The notes below the pieces were generated by a model that searched no databases, was not told the origin of the DNA, and saw nothing but the letters and a program-made list of their open reading frames with translations. The position numbers and the translations under genes are program-made. Shown piece by piece: positions 10,402-22,721 of a stretch of 64,000 bases of DNA (its first letter is position 1; the number at the start of each line of letters is the position of its first letter). The stretch is from positions 2,564,501-2,628,500 of the forward strand of contig CM049404.1 of the NCBI GenBank assembly GCA_026929865.2, in the 5' to 3' direction. The DNA comes from Hyperoplus lanceolatus. Lineage: Eukaryota; Chordata; Actinopteri; Uranoscopiformes; Ammodytidae.

Positions 10402-11317
10402 TTTATCACTGGAACCAACTCTGTGGTCTGATGAGACCAAGATACACTTATTTGGTTCAGATGGTGTCAAGTGTGAGTGGTGGCAACCAGGTGAGGAGTA
10501 CACAGACAAGTGTGTCTTGCCTACAGTCAAACACGGTGGTGGGAGTGTCATGGTCTGGGGCTGCATGAGTGCTGCCATCACTGGGGAGCAGAGTTCATTG
10601 AATGCCAACATGTACTGTGACATACTGAAGCAGAGCATGATCCCCTCCCTTCGTAAACTGGGCCGCAGGACAGTATTGCAACATGATAACGACCCCAAAC
10701 ACACCTCCAAGATGACCACTGCCTTGCTAAAGAAGCGGAGGGTGAAGGTGATGGACTGGCCAAGCATGTCTCCAGACCTAAACCCTATTGAGCATCTGTG
10801 GGGCATCCTCAAATAGAAAATGGAGGAGCGCAAGGTCTCTAATATCCACCAGCTCTGTGAAGTTGTCATGAATGAGTGGAAGAGGATTCCTGTGGCAACC
10901 TGTGAAGCTCTGGTGAACTCCATGCCCAAAAGGGTTAAGGAAATGCTGGAAAATAATGGTGGCCACACAAAATATTGACACTTTGGGCCCAATTTGGACA
11001 TTTTCACTTAGGGGTGTACTCACTTTTGTTGCCAGCAGTTTATAGATTAATGGCTGTTTGTCGAGTTATTTTGAGGCAACAGTAAATTTACACTGTTATA
11101 CAAGCTGTACACTGACTACTTTACATTGTATCAAAGTGTCTTTTCTTCAGTGTTGCCCCATAAAAAGATATAATGAAATATTTGAAGAAATGTGAGGGTT
11201 GTATTCACTTTTGTGATATACTGTATTTATCAATTGCACATGGTTTACCCCATGGTATTCTTTCCAATGGCACAACTTACACCACACCGGGGGCAAGTTG
11301 TGCCACTTTTCAATATA

Positions 11318-11416
11318 TATTTTTGGGAAAAAATTTGCGATTTATCGGCCGATAAAGTTTTTTCCTGCCTAGAATCGGCATCGGACCCAAGAAATCCAAA
11401 CGGGTCGGGCCCTAAT
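11318..11416 (-). mobile_element. End fragment of a hAT-like MITE (TAGGGCCCGA type)
   Basis: Reverse strand begins TTAGGGCCCGACCCGTTTG and continues with TCGGCCGATAAATCGC-like repeats, a common fish repeat end. Only one end is present. Confidence 0.5.
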
Positions 11417-12042
11417 GCAGAGAACAAGTGAGGGAACAGGAGAGATGGGGAGAAGGCAGGAGTCACACAGGAGTAAATGGAGGCAAAGAGGTGAAGACTG
11501 AAGGAGAGGCTGAGGGACAGATAAGCCTGCAGTTGTATCAGTAAATTGAATCTACTGTGGCTGACATGGTTCTGCATGTATAGCTATTAAGGTTTGTCTG
11601 TGTGCACAGAAGCCAGCCTCCCACACTACACTGTCAGATAGTGAGGTGAGACCAGCCGAATATGCAGGCAGGCAGACAGGCAGGCAGGCAGACATACAGA
11701 CAGACAGATGGGAAGAAGTCTGGTAAATCTAGGTACAGAAGGAAAGAAAAGAAGGGAGCAGACTAGATGGCGTTTATTTACATTTTTCCAGTAGAGGTGT
11801 TATGGTGTGTGAGTTTTATTTGACCTAGAAATGGCACCTAGACATTATTTCCGTTGTAGACGGTTGTAGATGTCAAATTCCGTTCAATCAAAATATTCCG
11901 TGACTTCACAAATGTACATTTTAATTGAACATATAATTATATTAGCATCAAATCCAATCAGGTGAAACAATGTCGGTAATCAAAACAGGCTTCCGTGGTG
12001 TAAGAAGTGTATAGCATTTTATTTATTTTTGAGTACAATATG
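11417..12042. other. Purine-rich stretch with CAGR tetranucleotides, no gene
   Basis: GA-rich sequence, then CAGG/CAGA repeats at about 11668-11710. No coding signal was recognised. Confidence 0.5.
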
Positions 12043-13667
12043 CACTCAACAAAAATATAAACGCAACACTTTTGTTTTTGCTCCCATTTTTCATGAGATG
12101 GACTTACAGATCTAAAATTAATTTCAGATACACAATATTACCATTTCTCTCAAACATTGTTCACAAATCTAAATGTGTGATAGTGAGCACTTCTGCTTTG
12201 CTGAGATAATCCATCCCACCTCACAGGTGTGCCACATCAAGATGCTGATCTGACATCATGATTAGTGCACAGGTGTGCCTTAGACTGTCCACAATAAAAG
12301 GCCACCCTGAAATGTGCAGTTTTGTCTCACAGCAAAATGCCACAGATGCCACAAGCATTGAGGGAGCGTGCAATTGGCATGCTGACAGCAGGAATGTCAA
12401 CCAGATCTGTTGCTCGTGCATTGAATGTTCATTTCTCCACCATAAGCCGTCTCCAAAGGCGTTTCAGAGAATATGGCAGTACATCCAACCGGCCTCACAA
12501 CCGCAGACCACGTGTAACCACACCAGACCAGGACCTCCACATCCAGCAGGTTCACCTCCAAGATCGTCTGAGACCAGCCACTGAGACAGCTGCTGAAACA
12601 ATTGGTTTGTATAACTAAACAATTTCTGCACAAACTGTCAGAAACCGTCTCAGGGAAGCTCAACTGCATGCTCGTCGTCCTCATCGGGGTCTTGACCTGA
12701 CTCCAGCTCGTCGCCGTAACAGACTTGAGTGGGCAAATGCTCACATTCGATGGCGTCTGGCACGTTGGAGAGGTGTTCTCTTCATGGATGAATCTCGGTT
12801 TACATTGTTCAGGGCAGATGGCAGAAGGGCAGTATTTGTTGCGTCGTGTGGGTGAGCGCTTTGCTGATGTCAATGTTGTGGATTGAGTGGCCCATGGTGG
12901 TGGTGGGGTTATGGTATGGGCAGGCATCTGTTATGGACGACGAACACAGGTGCATTTTATTGATGGCATTTTGAATGCACAGAGATACCGTGATGAGATC
13001 CTGAGGCCCATTGTTGTGCCATACATCCATGAACATCACCTCACGTTTCAGCAAGATAATGCACATGTTGCAAGGATCTGTACACAATTCTTGGAAGATG
13101 AAAATGTCCCAGTTCTTGCATGGCCAGCATACTCACCGGACATGTCACCCATTGAGCATGTTTGGGATGTGCTTGACCGGCGTATACGACAGCGTGCACC
13201 ACTTCCCACTAATATCCAGCAACTTCGCACAGCCATTGAAGAGGAGTGGACCAACATTCCACAGGCCACAATTGACAATCTGATAAACTCTATGCAAAGA
13301 AGATGTGTTGCACTGCATGAGGCAAATGGTGGTCACACCAGATACTGACTGGTTCTGAGTCCCCAGACCCCCAATAAAGCAAAACAATTCACATTTCAGA
13401 GTGGCCTTTTATTGTGGACAGTCTAAGGCACACCTGTGCACTAATCATGATGTCAGATCAGCATCTTGATGTGGCACACCTGTGAGGTAGGATGGATTAT
13501 CTCAGCAAAGCAGAAGTGCTCACTATCACACATTTAGACAGATTTGTGAACAATATTTGAGAGAAATGGTAATATTGTGTATCTGGAATGAATTTTAGAT
13601 CTTTAAGTCCATCTCATGAAAAATGGGAGCAAAAACAAAAGTGTTGCGTTTATATTTTTGTTGAGTG
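12043..13667 (+). mobile_element. Tc1-like element, CACTCAACAAAAATATAAAC family, copy 1
   Basis: Inverted termini CACTCAACAAAAATATAAAC at each end, with TA at the right and a mutated TG at the left. About 260 bp of terminal repeat surrounds one transposase gene. The copy at 48245-49854 is very similar along its length, which points to recent spread. Confidence 0.92.
12337..13348 (+). pseudogene. Tc1-like transposase, copy 1
   Basis: ATG at 12337 opens MPQMPQALRERAIGMLTAG, a helix-turn-helix N-terminus (TRSVARALNVHFSTISRLQ). Catalytic region: LFMDESRFTLF (first Asp), HGGGGVMVWAGI, FQQDNAHVARIC (second Asp) and SPIEHVWDVL (Glu), ending EANGGHTRY. A stop follows IGLYN (12618), another sits just before HGGGGVMV (near 12885), and the frame shifts near 12825-12840. 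Spacing from second Asp to Glu is 32, not 34: the DNARPH motif usual in relatives reads DNAH, a 6-bp loss shared with the second copy. Non-functional. Confidence 0.9.
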
Positions 13668-13743
13668 TAGCTCACTGTAGCAGTTAATGCCTACCACACA
13701 CTAGAGGACTCTATAATGAAATGTTAGATTTCTAAACATTTAA

Positions 13744-14675
13744 AGCGGCTACGAGTAACATTTAAATATCTTTTAAACGGCCTCATGTTTCCTCTGATAA
13801 TCATAAATTACCTTTAACAGCAAACGAGACCATCAGTGCAAAGAAAGACTTTTTTAAATAGTTTTTATTTCTGCTTTTGGTCTGGTCGCACACCCAGTCC
13901 GATTTTCGGTTCGCTCGTGCAGGCTCTATGGTCACATATCCATATTGGTCGCAGATTTCAGTGTGGCGCAGCAACGTGATTTGAGAAGCCTATCCCTCCA
14001 GGTGACGGAAGGGGAGCGGGAGCCTTGTTTGAGACAGTTATTTGTCGTCATAATGACTGATAACGGGGCTGAACCATCAAAGAACAAAATTAAAATGCAA
14101 TGAAGAAAAGCTAAAAGGGAGAGTGATATAGGCTACGGCGGGGACGAGGGCGTTGCCAAGCAACGTGTATACAATTTCACGAGAGCGAAACTACACTGCA
14201 GTGTTTACTCCTAAATGAATGAGCGGTTGGTACTAACACACAGTTTGCTTTGCTTCACCATCATCAGATAACCATTATCTGAAATAGTCATTATTTACAT
14301 CAACAACACAAACACATTACCTCATCGTGATCCATACTAACTGCCGTCTCTCGTTCATTCGCTTTCTGTGAGGACACGTCTTTCAGCTCCGTGAGAGAGA
14401 GAGTAGTTAGGTGACACTGCTGCATCTACTCATTGCAATCAGGTGTGTGTGGCAGTGACTGGCATTAGTTGATGCAGTGTCAAAACCACTCTCACGGAGC
14501 CGAAAAGAGTCCTCACACTTTCAATACACGGACATGCACTATATTGCGCCCTTCTCAGTTCACACTCGCACGCCTGTCACGCGCTAGTAAACAGCTTTGC
14601 GACAGCGGGAGTCGTAAAAATACTACCGCTTTTGTCCAAAGGGGACGCCAACGTGCCATCTTACTCGTAGTGGCT
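13744..14675. mobile_element. TTAA-target element (AGCGGCTACGAGTAA termini), copy 2
   Basis: TTAA at 13740-13743 and 14676-14679. It is the inverted counterpart of 6080-7027, similar throughout, with no transposase. Confidence 0.85.
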
Positions 14676-14679
14676 TTAA

Positions 14680-14981
14680 ATTTTAATCAGGCCTCTTTTT
14701 GAGTGAGTAACAGAAATCTTTTTTTTTAGGGTTTTGGTGGAACAGAAAATGCCAATGCAATTCCACCAAAGACAATCTTAAAATAGTTTTGATAATCATT
14801 ACTGCAACATTAAAGAGATGATGTCCTTTTAACACTGTGTAGAGTGTTCAAATATGATACATTTACCGAGCATATGGGATGATGCAAACATGCAGGCATA
14901 CGGGCCAAATGTACTTTTTAATTTTTTTTACTAAAAAAACCTCGGCAGTTATGAAACCAGGGCATTGCACCAACAGCACGC

Positions 14982-15017
<36 letters not shown>

Positions 15018-15525
15018 TAACACGCATCAAACCAAACAGAATTAGTCTGGTCCAGATTGAGATCGGATAGCGTTTGCTAAGTCAACTGTTTTTGTGAAGA
15101 TCCTCGTTAAATATTTAAGAGGTTGTAAAAATAGTGCAATATAAAGATTTAGCTTGGCGCTCTGTGGTAATGTCATGGCCACGCACATTTCAAATAAATG
15201 ATGTGGCTGGTCTAGATGAATTGAGAGCCATACAAAGCAGGAGAAGGAGCCGGTATTGTCCCCACTCTTGTCTGTGTGCTGCCTGGCTATAATTAATAAT
15301 TATCAGTCAGATTATCTTTGAGTGCTAATGTGTTGCCCCTCCTATGTGTGGAATAAAGTGTGTGTGTGTTTGAATACAGAGAGATGGGGGAATGGGAAAA
15401 CAGACTGCTGCTACTATCAGATGGCAACAACAGCACACACGCACTCACACTCACACTCACACACAGACAAAAATGGAGAGTGAGACGCATGAGTGTATTG
15501 TGGTGTGTCTGTCCAAGCCACACTT
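14680..15525. other. Non-coding stretch with short (CA)n
   Basis: Contains CA-rich runs at about 14980-15015 and 15430-15465. No gene, terminal repeats or RNA gene seen. Confidence 0.5.
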
Positions 15526-15529
15526 AGGC

Positions 15530-15660
15530 AAGGCAAGGCAAGGCAATTTTATTTATAGAGCACATTTCAGGCACAGGGCCACTCAAGGTGCTTCACAGGG
15601 TTAAAATCAAATAAAGAATACAAATACAAAAAAGGAACAAATTTAAAACATGGATAAAAG
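15530..15660 (-). mobile_element. LINE/SINE 3' tail (CTATAAATAAAATTGCC type)
   Basis: Reverse strand reads GAAGCACCTTGAGTGGCCC ... TGCTCTATAAATAAAATTGC then repeated CCTTG, a common fish retroposon tail. A related plus-strand tail lies at 61095-61172. Confidence 0.6.
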
Positions 15661-15798
15661 CCCAAACACTATTGTTCCATGCCCATGTGTTGTGGTGGAT
15701 GATCCGTCGTACTGTTAAGGTTGGTACGCTGCCCTCAGATGCTCTTTTCATGGGTTCCTTCTGGCCCTTCCATGTCTGATATGACTGTGGTGTGGAAC

Positions 15799-17302
15799 CA
15801 GTGGCGGCTCCTGACAATAATCTCGGGGGGGGGGCAATTGTTGCCATGATGGCTAAAATGACCCATAAATTAACCTAAATCAGATAGCTAATAATGACAA
15901 TGTCATATTGCATTTAACAGTTTGTTTTTTCTGTTCATCTGGCATAACCACTCTGGGAACATCAGATAAGCATTGTACATAGGCTACTGTACAATATTTT
16001 TGGACATTAAGTTAGTTAATTTCTTGAATACAATTATTTTAGCTCTAAATTATTTAATTATCTGGTCAGTGTGCTCCTCAGATAGGCTTCCTTTAAAAGT
16101 TACGAGACCTGCTCTACAATTAATCACAATAATCTGATTGATTTAATCTGATAACATTTTTTTTAGGCGCAGCAGTTGTGTTCTGATTGAACAGAAATGG
16201 ACGCTGGCATAGCATATGTGCAACATTAACAGTGCTAATCATCACATTGGTTTGGGTTACTACTGTCTACAGCACTTGGTAGGCGGGTTTATGACGGACG
16301 GTTATAGCAGCTGTCAGAGTAAACTGTCTATGGATCAGCTGTTGAATGGCGCTGGCTCGTCCATATGCAGATTGATGTTTAATGTTTGTTTTACCCTTTC
16401 TGAGAGATGATGTATAGGGGTGACAACCAGAGTTATGCATGCGGTGTCTCTGTGCTGCCATCAGGTTGGATTAAAAGCCATTATACAGTCCATAATCATC
16501 ATGCAGCGGCAGCAGAATAGCGCTTTAGCATCCTGCTAGCCTCATTATCCGTTCAAACGAGCCCCGTGAAAATCCGCGGTTATACGATCCCCCAATCCAT
16601 CTTGGTAGATAATTGCTTGATGGTTACATTTTGTCTGGAAAGGACCTAGTCCTTTTAATGACATGATCAAGTAGCTTGCCAGCCTCGCCTGAGTTGATAT
16701 AAAGTTTTCTGTTTTGGTATTGAATATGACCGCTTTGGGTAGCAGACCGGACATGTGACTGTTTCAGTCACTGTAATTGGTTCATGGTTTACTGTACGTA
16801 TGACGACAACACGTTAGGGCGATCACCCCCGGAACCCATAGAGATTGCATTGCGAGACCTGCAGTTTGAAAAAAAAAAGTTTTACATTCAAGTCTATGAG
16901 AGCGCTCAGGACGATTTTTAACCAGCCTGAAATCACCCCAGAGTGACAGTACAGAGCACAGACGCTGATTGTACAATGATATTCAAACTTAGATGCAGGT
17001 AAAAACTGTATTGAAATCATAAATTATGATTATAAATAGAAAAATACAGTATATTTTTCATCATTATTATTATCATTTAAAATGGGGGCGGGACCTGATA
17101 AGCCTTTGGCTTCTTCCGTCTCCCTTCGGACAACACAAAGTATGATGTATGAATATTTGCAAGAGAAAATTGTGTATTGTGTGGAATTGTCCGAAAGAAT
17201 AATAATAAATAAATAAATAAATCATTATTATATTTTAGTTTTTTGCTGGCATGGGTCCAGGAGGGTGGTGCCCTATCGCCCTCTATGGGCGAGCCGCCGC
17301 TG
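15799..17302. mobile_element. Non-autonomous hAT element (CAGTGGCGGCTC termini)
   Basis: Starts CAGTGGCGGCTCCTGAC and ends GGGCGAGCCGCCGCTG, with an exact 8-bp duplication TGTGGAAC at 15791-15798 and 17303-17310. No transposase recognised in its 1.5 kb. Confidence 0.9.
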
Positions 17303-17366
17303 TGTGGAACCCAGGCAGACACACTGACTAACAGCCCAGCCAGCCCACCATCTGTTGTCCCCACAG

Positions 17367-17873
17367 CTTATGGTGGGTTTACACTAGAGGACTTTTAAAA
17401 GACTGTGAAAAGACTGAAGATTGAAACCCTCTTACATCTAAAGACAATCAACTCACACCTGAAGACATTAGTTTTCAGTCACAGAGTGAGATTTTGAAAA
17501 GACAGGGGTCTCATATTGCAAGACTACAACTAGATTCCTTTTGAGATTAATATTATTTCCGCAAACGCGATTGTGATTATTTAATTAAAAACAAGTTAAT
17601 TCAATATTCTGAGCGGGGGACTTCCTTTAGTTATTTGACCAGCTTTATTTGCTGATCTCATCCCCCAATAACTTTAACTCCTAACCCTGTATTTGACGGT
17701 AGAGTGTTCAGGTTGCGCTTCTATGAAAAAGTATCAGAAATAAGTGCCTCACCAGGCGGACACAGGGCGCGCCACAACTCCAGCACGACTCCTGTGATTT
17801 CAGTCCGACATTGGAAGATTGTCTGCGACTGTCAAATTGCGTGAAAAGACGTGTATTGTAAGCCCAGCATTAG
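17367..17873. mobile_element. Possible MITE with ATGGTGGGTTTACA-like ends
   Basis: Left ATGGTGGGTTTACACTAG and right GTATTGTAAGCCCAGCAT are imperfect inverted repeats. The target duplication is unclear. Confidence 0.35.
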
Positions 17874-18042
17874 CCTGCACACCTTGAAGTACGTTATGGC
17901 TTGTGTAGAGCAGAATAGCACACCAAAAAGAACTAAATAGAGACAATGCCAGGTATCCCAACAGACAGACATACAGAATTAACAAACATTAGCATGTAAG
18001 CCTGGACACCCCCCCCCTCTCTCTGTATGGCTGTGTGCCTTG

Positions 18043-18043
<1 letters not shown>

Positions 18044-18117
<74 letters not shown>

Positions 18118-18481
18118 GAGTCGCGGCCGGGTGGTTGTTATCTCCCATAGACTCACACAGCTCCCTGGAGGGACGCTGGAGGAGTCATCTGATTCACACA
18201 CTGTGTCTTCTCTCTGACTGCAAATGAAAACAGGGGCAACACACACAGAGACACAGATAGGAAGGAGAGAGCTCTGCTTTTAATTAAATCCATTCTGATT
18301 CTGCTTAATCCCTGCCAAACACATTCTCCTAGTCTAACATCTGAAATTAAAAAAGGCCGAACAACTTCAGCCTTCCTCTTCTCACCTGTATTAACATGCA
18401 GCAGCCCATCCCACAGTTCAGCTCTGTTTATCAATGATAGGATGTGCCATTCAGCTCCTCTGATAATTATGATAAATATTC

Positions 18482-18566
<85 letters not shown>
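18044..18566. repeat. Two (TG)n microsatellites
   Basis: TG runs at 18044-18116 and 18485-18566. The roughly 370 bp between them shows no recognisable gene. Confidence 0.95.
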
Positions 18567-18568
<2 letters not shown>

Positions 18569-18712
18569 GTCTCTCACCTTTCTGGACTGATGCTGCTTCT
18601 CAGTGCAGCATGTGCACACACACACAAGTCATGTCTGGGACAGTAGGATTCAATAGATCTTTCTTGAGCTTTCACTGATGTTTGCAGAACTTGATACTTG
18701 AAGGCTGTTTCA

Positions 18713-18800
18713 TTATATTACATTACATTTCATTTAGCTGAGGCTTTTATCCAAAGGGACTTCCAATAAGTGCATTCAACCATGTACAGCAAGAATCAAA
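18713..18800 (-). mobile_element. L2/V-SINE-type 3' end fragment
   Basis: CATTTAGCTGAGGCTTTTAT and CCAAAGGGACTTCCAATAAG are close to a very common fish repeat end, read here on the minus strand. Confidence 0.6.
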
Positions 18801-19035
18801 ACCATTAAGAGTCCACTCCAAATATTCAGTGTCTCTGGTTTGACTATTTATAGGCATATGTTTGAGTAGAATGAACATTTTATTATATATCAGTTTTTAT
18901 TATATAAACTACTGACAACATTTCTACCAAATTCCCATACGTTTTTGTTATTAAGAGCATTTCCATTAAGTCATTTAAATATGAAGATTGAAGAAAAATC
19001 CAGACTGGTCTCTTAATTTTTTCCAGAGCTGTATA

Positions 19036-20592
19036 CACTGTGTTCCAAATTATTATGCAGATTGGAATTAAGTTTCATAAACATTTAATTTGTTATATTT
19101 AATTTAAACTCATGGATGGTATTGTGTCTCAGGGCGCTTTGGATCATTGAAATCAATCTCAGACACCTGTGATAATCAGTTTAAGTAAGCCCAATCAAAG
19201 GAAATCTACTTAACAAGGACGTTCCACATGATTAAGCAGGCCACAGGTTTCAAGCAATATGGGAAAGAAAAAGGATCTCTCTGCTGCCTAAAAGCGTCAA
19301 CAGAGCAATACCTTGGACAAGGTATGAAAACAATAGATATTTCACGAAAACTTTAGCTTGATCATCGTACTGTGAAGAGATTTGTGGCTGATTCAGAGCA
19401 CAGACGGGTTCGGATAAAGGTAATATGAGGAAGGTTTCTGCCAGACAAATTCATCGGAATAGGAGAGCAGCTGCTAAAATGCCATCACAAAGCAGCAGAC
19501 AGGTATTTGAAGCTTCTGGTGCCTCTGGAGTCCCGCAAACCTTAAGGTGTAGGATCCAGAAGTTTGCAGTTGTGCATAAACCTATTATTCGGCCACCCCT
19601 AAACAATGATCACAAGCTGAAACGGTTGCACTGGGCTCAGGAATACATGAAGACTCATCTTACAACTGTCTTGTTTACTGGTGAGTGCCGTGCAGCCCTG
19701 GATGGTCCAGATGGATGGAGTAGTGGATGGTTGGTGAATGGCCACCATGTCCCAACAAGGCTGCGACGTCAGACAGGAGGTGGTGGAGTCATGTTTTGGG
19801 ATGGAATCATGAGGAGAGAGCTGATAGGCCCCTGTAGGGTCCCTGACGGTGTGAAAATGACCTCGGCAAAGTATGTAGAGTTTCTGACTGACCACTTTCT
19901 TCCGTGGCACAAAAAGAAGAACAGTGCCTTCCGTAGTAAAATCATCTTCATGCATGACAATGCACCATCTCATGCTGCAAAGAATACCTCTGTGTCATTG
20001 GCTGCTATGGGCATAAAAGGAGAGAAACTCATGGTGTGCCCCCCATCTTCCCCTGACCTCAACCCTATTGAGAACCTTTGGAGCATCCTCAAGCAAAACA
20101 TCTATGAGGTTGGGAGGCAGTTCACATCAAAACAGCAGCTATGGGAGGCTATTCTGGCATCCTGCAAAGATATTCAAGCAGAAACTCTCCAAGAACTCAC
20201 AAGTTCAATGGATGCAAGAATGGTGAAGGTGATATCAAAGAAGGGGTCCTATGTTGACATGTAACTTGGCCTGTTAAGATGTTTTTGATTGAAATAGCTT
20301 TTGATTTCACTAAATATGACCTCCTAATGCTGCAAATTCAACAAATGACCATTTTTAGTTGTTTACGACCTATAAAATGTTTTGAAACTCTGTTGTGAAT
20401 AATGATTTGGAACAGTGCATTTGGAGTTTTTTATTTTTGAAAAAGTAATTTTATTATTGGGAGGTTTGTTCAATACAATTTGAATTGTACTCTAACGGTT
20501 GATGACTTGAAAATTATACTGACTGTGATTTGCATCGACTATTTAGGAAAATCTTGGAAAATCTAATTTGCCTTATAATTTGGAACGCAGTG
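19036..20592 (+). mobile_element. Tc1-like element with DD37E transposase, copy 1
   Basis: TA-flanked; left end CACTGTGTTCCAAATTATTA, right end the inverted CACTGCGTTCCAAATTATAA. One transposase relic inside. Paired with the copy at 27663-30724, which holds nested MITEs. The spacing matches what is described for TRT-type Tc1 relatives. Confidence 0.9.
19259..20264 (+). pseudogene. DD37E Tc1-like transposase, copy 1
   Basis: Starts MGKKKDLSAA followed directly by TAA (19289-19291). Further frame damage precedes MRKVSARQIHRNRRAAAK at 19425, from which the frame is open to the end (SKKGSYVDM). Catalytic motifs: LFTGECRAAL, where the first Asp is Gly; FMHDNAPSHAAKN (second Asp); SPDLNPIENLWSIL (Glu). 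There are 37 residues between second Asp and Glu. Non-functional. The same early stop occurs in the other copy. Confidence 0.9.
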
Positions 20593-21224
20593 TATATATA
20601 TATATCTTTTTTTAATTACTAATTAATTACAGAAGTTGTGTAGGCTTTTAGCTGTTCTGATGTTCAATGTCTCCCATTGAAGAAGGAAATTGCAGTTATT
20701 GGAAATAAAAGAGAATAAAGAAAATGTGCATGTTCATAGATTATGAGGCCCTGTCCACATGTTCAGGATAATTCTGAACAACTCAGAACAGTAACAATCC
20801 CATTTGGGTTATTTATACTTTACCAATTCTCACCTACGAAGGGTTAGTGTGAGAGGACAAATAATCTGTTCCATAATACAGTGTCACAGCAGTTCCCAGA
20901 CTTTTTTTTGTGTACCCAAACAAATGGTCTTTTTCTCACCTGTCACCAGGTGCAATTGTCCTCTAGACGTGACTAGTTTAACCAATGACAGATTTTTACC
21001 TTCTTATATTAACAGGCATGTAACTCCTAAAATAACACTGGGAAGAAAAAGCAAATGTTATAGGAAAGTCAGAAAGAAATGATATGAAAAGATTATTTCA
21101 TTTGAAAGTAAAAGTGCCATTAAAAGTGTAACTCGCTCCATTTGAGTCACGTTGTTGTTTCTACGTAGTGGCCGTAAAATTTATAAATGTATAAGCATGC
21201 ACTTCCGGACCAGAGTTTCCAGAA
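20593..21224. other. Non-coding stretch
   Basis: No conserved coding motif, repeat end or RNA signature recognised. Confidence 0.5.
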
Positions 21225-21482
21225 AAATTTGAATTATTGTATGAACGGAAAGATAAATGACAGAAGGTGAATATGTACATTTAAAATTAGTCTTTTTATT
21301 AATTGAACATCCATTGAACATCCAAATGATGGTTTTAATACGGAAAATACATTAAAATCAAACTAAAATATATGCCTAATTCAATTTGTCTCTTTGCTAT
21401 GTCTTTGAGCCAATATAGGCTATATTATGGAATTTATTTGGTGAATCCATAGGTTGTGCATCCTTGAATACAACTTGATTGC

Positions 21483-21517
<35 letters not shown>

Positions 21518-21925
21518 ATGCGCAACCACATTCTAGGGGACTGTTCATTTGTGCCAGGAAGCCGACGTTATGTTGATGTCTAGTAATCACACACAGCTCT
21601 GAAAACTGCAGACGTTTGTGTCCTCGCGGGCTCTGAACAGAGCAGACAGTGTTTCTCCTCCTGTTGCTTCGACATCAACTGCTGCCCGCGACACAGACGT
21701 GGCCGTTAGCAGTTTAAAACATGGCATGGGCTAGCTGCTGTTATGTTTGGCTGTGCGCAGCTACTGATCCTGGGTCAGCCACAACGTTAGAGTGACTGTA
21801 GTGCAGAGCGGATGGGATGTACGGGGTGGATCATTCTGCACATGCGTTAATTGCGTTAAAAAAATTAACGCATTAATTCCAGAAATGAATCACCCTGCGT
21901 TACCGCGTTCATTTTGACAGCCCTA
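21225..21925. mobile_element. Right half of a TAGGGCTGT-type element
   Basis: Matches 7090-7820, including GTATGAACGGAAAGATAAAT and the end TTTTGACAGCCCTA. The left half is missing. It contains (TG)n at 21485-21513. Confidence 0.75.
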
Positions 21926-22126
21926 ATTACAACATAATATAATACATATTTAATATGGAAATACAGAACAGAGAAAGAGAGACTGAAATAAAATAAAATA
22001 AAATAAGTTTCTGACTCAGAATTGCAAACCACTGTACTAATACCTTGTGTTTAATGCTCATATTTAGTATTTATCACTTCTTCTTTCTTTCTGTGTGTGT
22101 GTGTGTGTTTGTGTTTCCTCATGCAG

Positions 22127-22210
22127 GTACAACAGCTACAGAAGAAAGACTCACAGCTCAAAGCGCTGGAAGCCTTCTACAAGGAGCAGCTGGCACAAAT
22201 GGAGGAGAGG
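22127..22210 (+). CDS. chchd6: Internal exon A of a MICOS CHCH-domain subunit, probably Mic25
   Basis: 84-bp exon, phase 0 at both ends, 28 codons. It follows a pyrimidine-rich tract ending in CAG (22121-22126) and ends at AGG|GTACAT. The peptide holds LEAFYKEQLAQMEER, which matches the FYKEQL segment at the end of the coiled coil in vertebrate Mic25/Mic19. These proteins sit on the intermembrane-space face of the mitochondrial inner membrane and help hold crista junctions. The exon joins in frame to the exon at 38192. Because it is phase-symmetric, skipping it would keep the frame. A (TG)8 run lies just upstream and about 140 bp of (CA)n starts 10 bp after the donor. Mic25 is preferred over Mic19 because of the residues in the next two exons. 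Identity rests on remembered family sequences, not a search. Confidence 0.8.
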
Positions 22211-22217
22211 GTACATT

Positions 22218-22361
<144 letters not shown>

Positions 22362-22721
22362 ATATAGTCTTTAATATACCAACATGTCTAAGGGTAAATG
22401 TTCTGTCTACTGTCTACAAGTGACAAAAGTGTGTCTGTAAATGTGAGTCAGCAGGGAACACACAGCTTTTTTAAGGGGAGCTTGAGCTTCTCCAGAGAGC
22501 TCTTACAAGCCCTTTTCTTTCCCCTTTCATGTGTCTGACATTTAGCAGGCAGCAACGGTGTGCTAGCTCCAGTTAACTTAAGTCTCACCATGCGCCACAC
22601 ACAAGGAGAAACCTTTACACAGACTCCCTATGGAGGAAGCATTCATCTAGTTCTAGACGGAGAAGACCTTTATATAGGGCATCATGTGGAAAAATCTCAA
22701 GTATTATATTGTGTTTATGAT

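Larger units (their letters stand above)
9725..10978 (+). pseudogene. Tc1 (DD34E) transposase, split by a SINE
   Basis: N-terminal paired-like DNA-binding half at 9725-9965 (LTQRHIQRLALENRPTSAA ... KQFAEDKQTKDMD), then a SINE with (ATT)n tail, then the catalytic half from about 10408 to 10978 (ending ENNGGHTKY). The second catalytic Asp (QHDNDPKH) and the Glu (NPIEHLWG) are 34 residues apart, the Tc1 norm. Broken by the SINE, by a stop after GILK and by frame changes near 10410-10520. It cannot make active protein. Confidence 0.85.
9149..11223 (+). mobile_element. Fold-back Tc1-like element with nested SINE
   Basis: TA-flanked; ends match ATCTCACAAAAGTGAGTACA. The right half (10410-10980) carries the plus-strand C-terminal half of a DD34E Tc1 transposase: KHGGGSVMVWGCMS, LQHDNDPKHTSK, MSPDLNPIEHLWGILK. 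The left end (9230-9720) carries the same C-terminal half on the minus strand (KVMDWPSKSPDLNPIEHLWG), so the arms form an inverted repeat of roughly 570 bp. Between them lies the N-terminal half on the plus strand (LTQRHIQRLALENRPTSAA, about 9720-9960), broken by a SINE at 9968-10400. A TAG stop follows GILK at 10816. Confidence 0.85.
8136..11310 (+). mobile_element. GGGGAGAGTGG-type element, copy 2, split by a Tc1
   Basis: Starts GGGAAGCGTGGCCTGAG after TATA. It contains the L2 family-D fragment (8525-8865, minus) and the block encoding SSEETDISIPLND and DDDGDFIIVSFAGK (about 8893-9021), then is interrupted by a Tc1 at 9149-11223. It resumes with CAATTGCACATGG and GGGGGCAAGTTGTGCC and is cut off near 11310. 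Confidence 0.7.

Noticed and set aside
10179-10418. Long Ile or Asn runs on the minus strand
   Set aside because: Artefact of the (ATT)n tail of the SINE.
11660-11715. CAGG/CAGA tetranucleotide cluster as a regulatory array
   Set aside because: Simple sequence; no flanking evidence for function.
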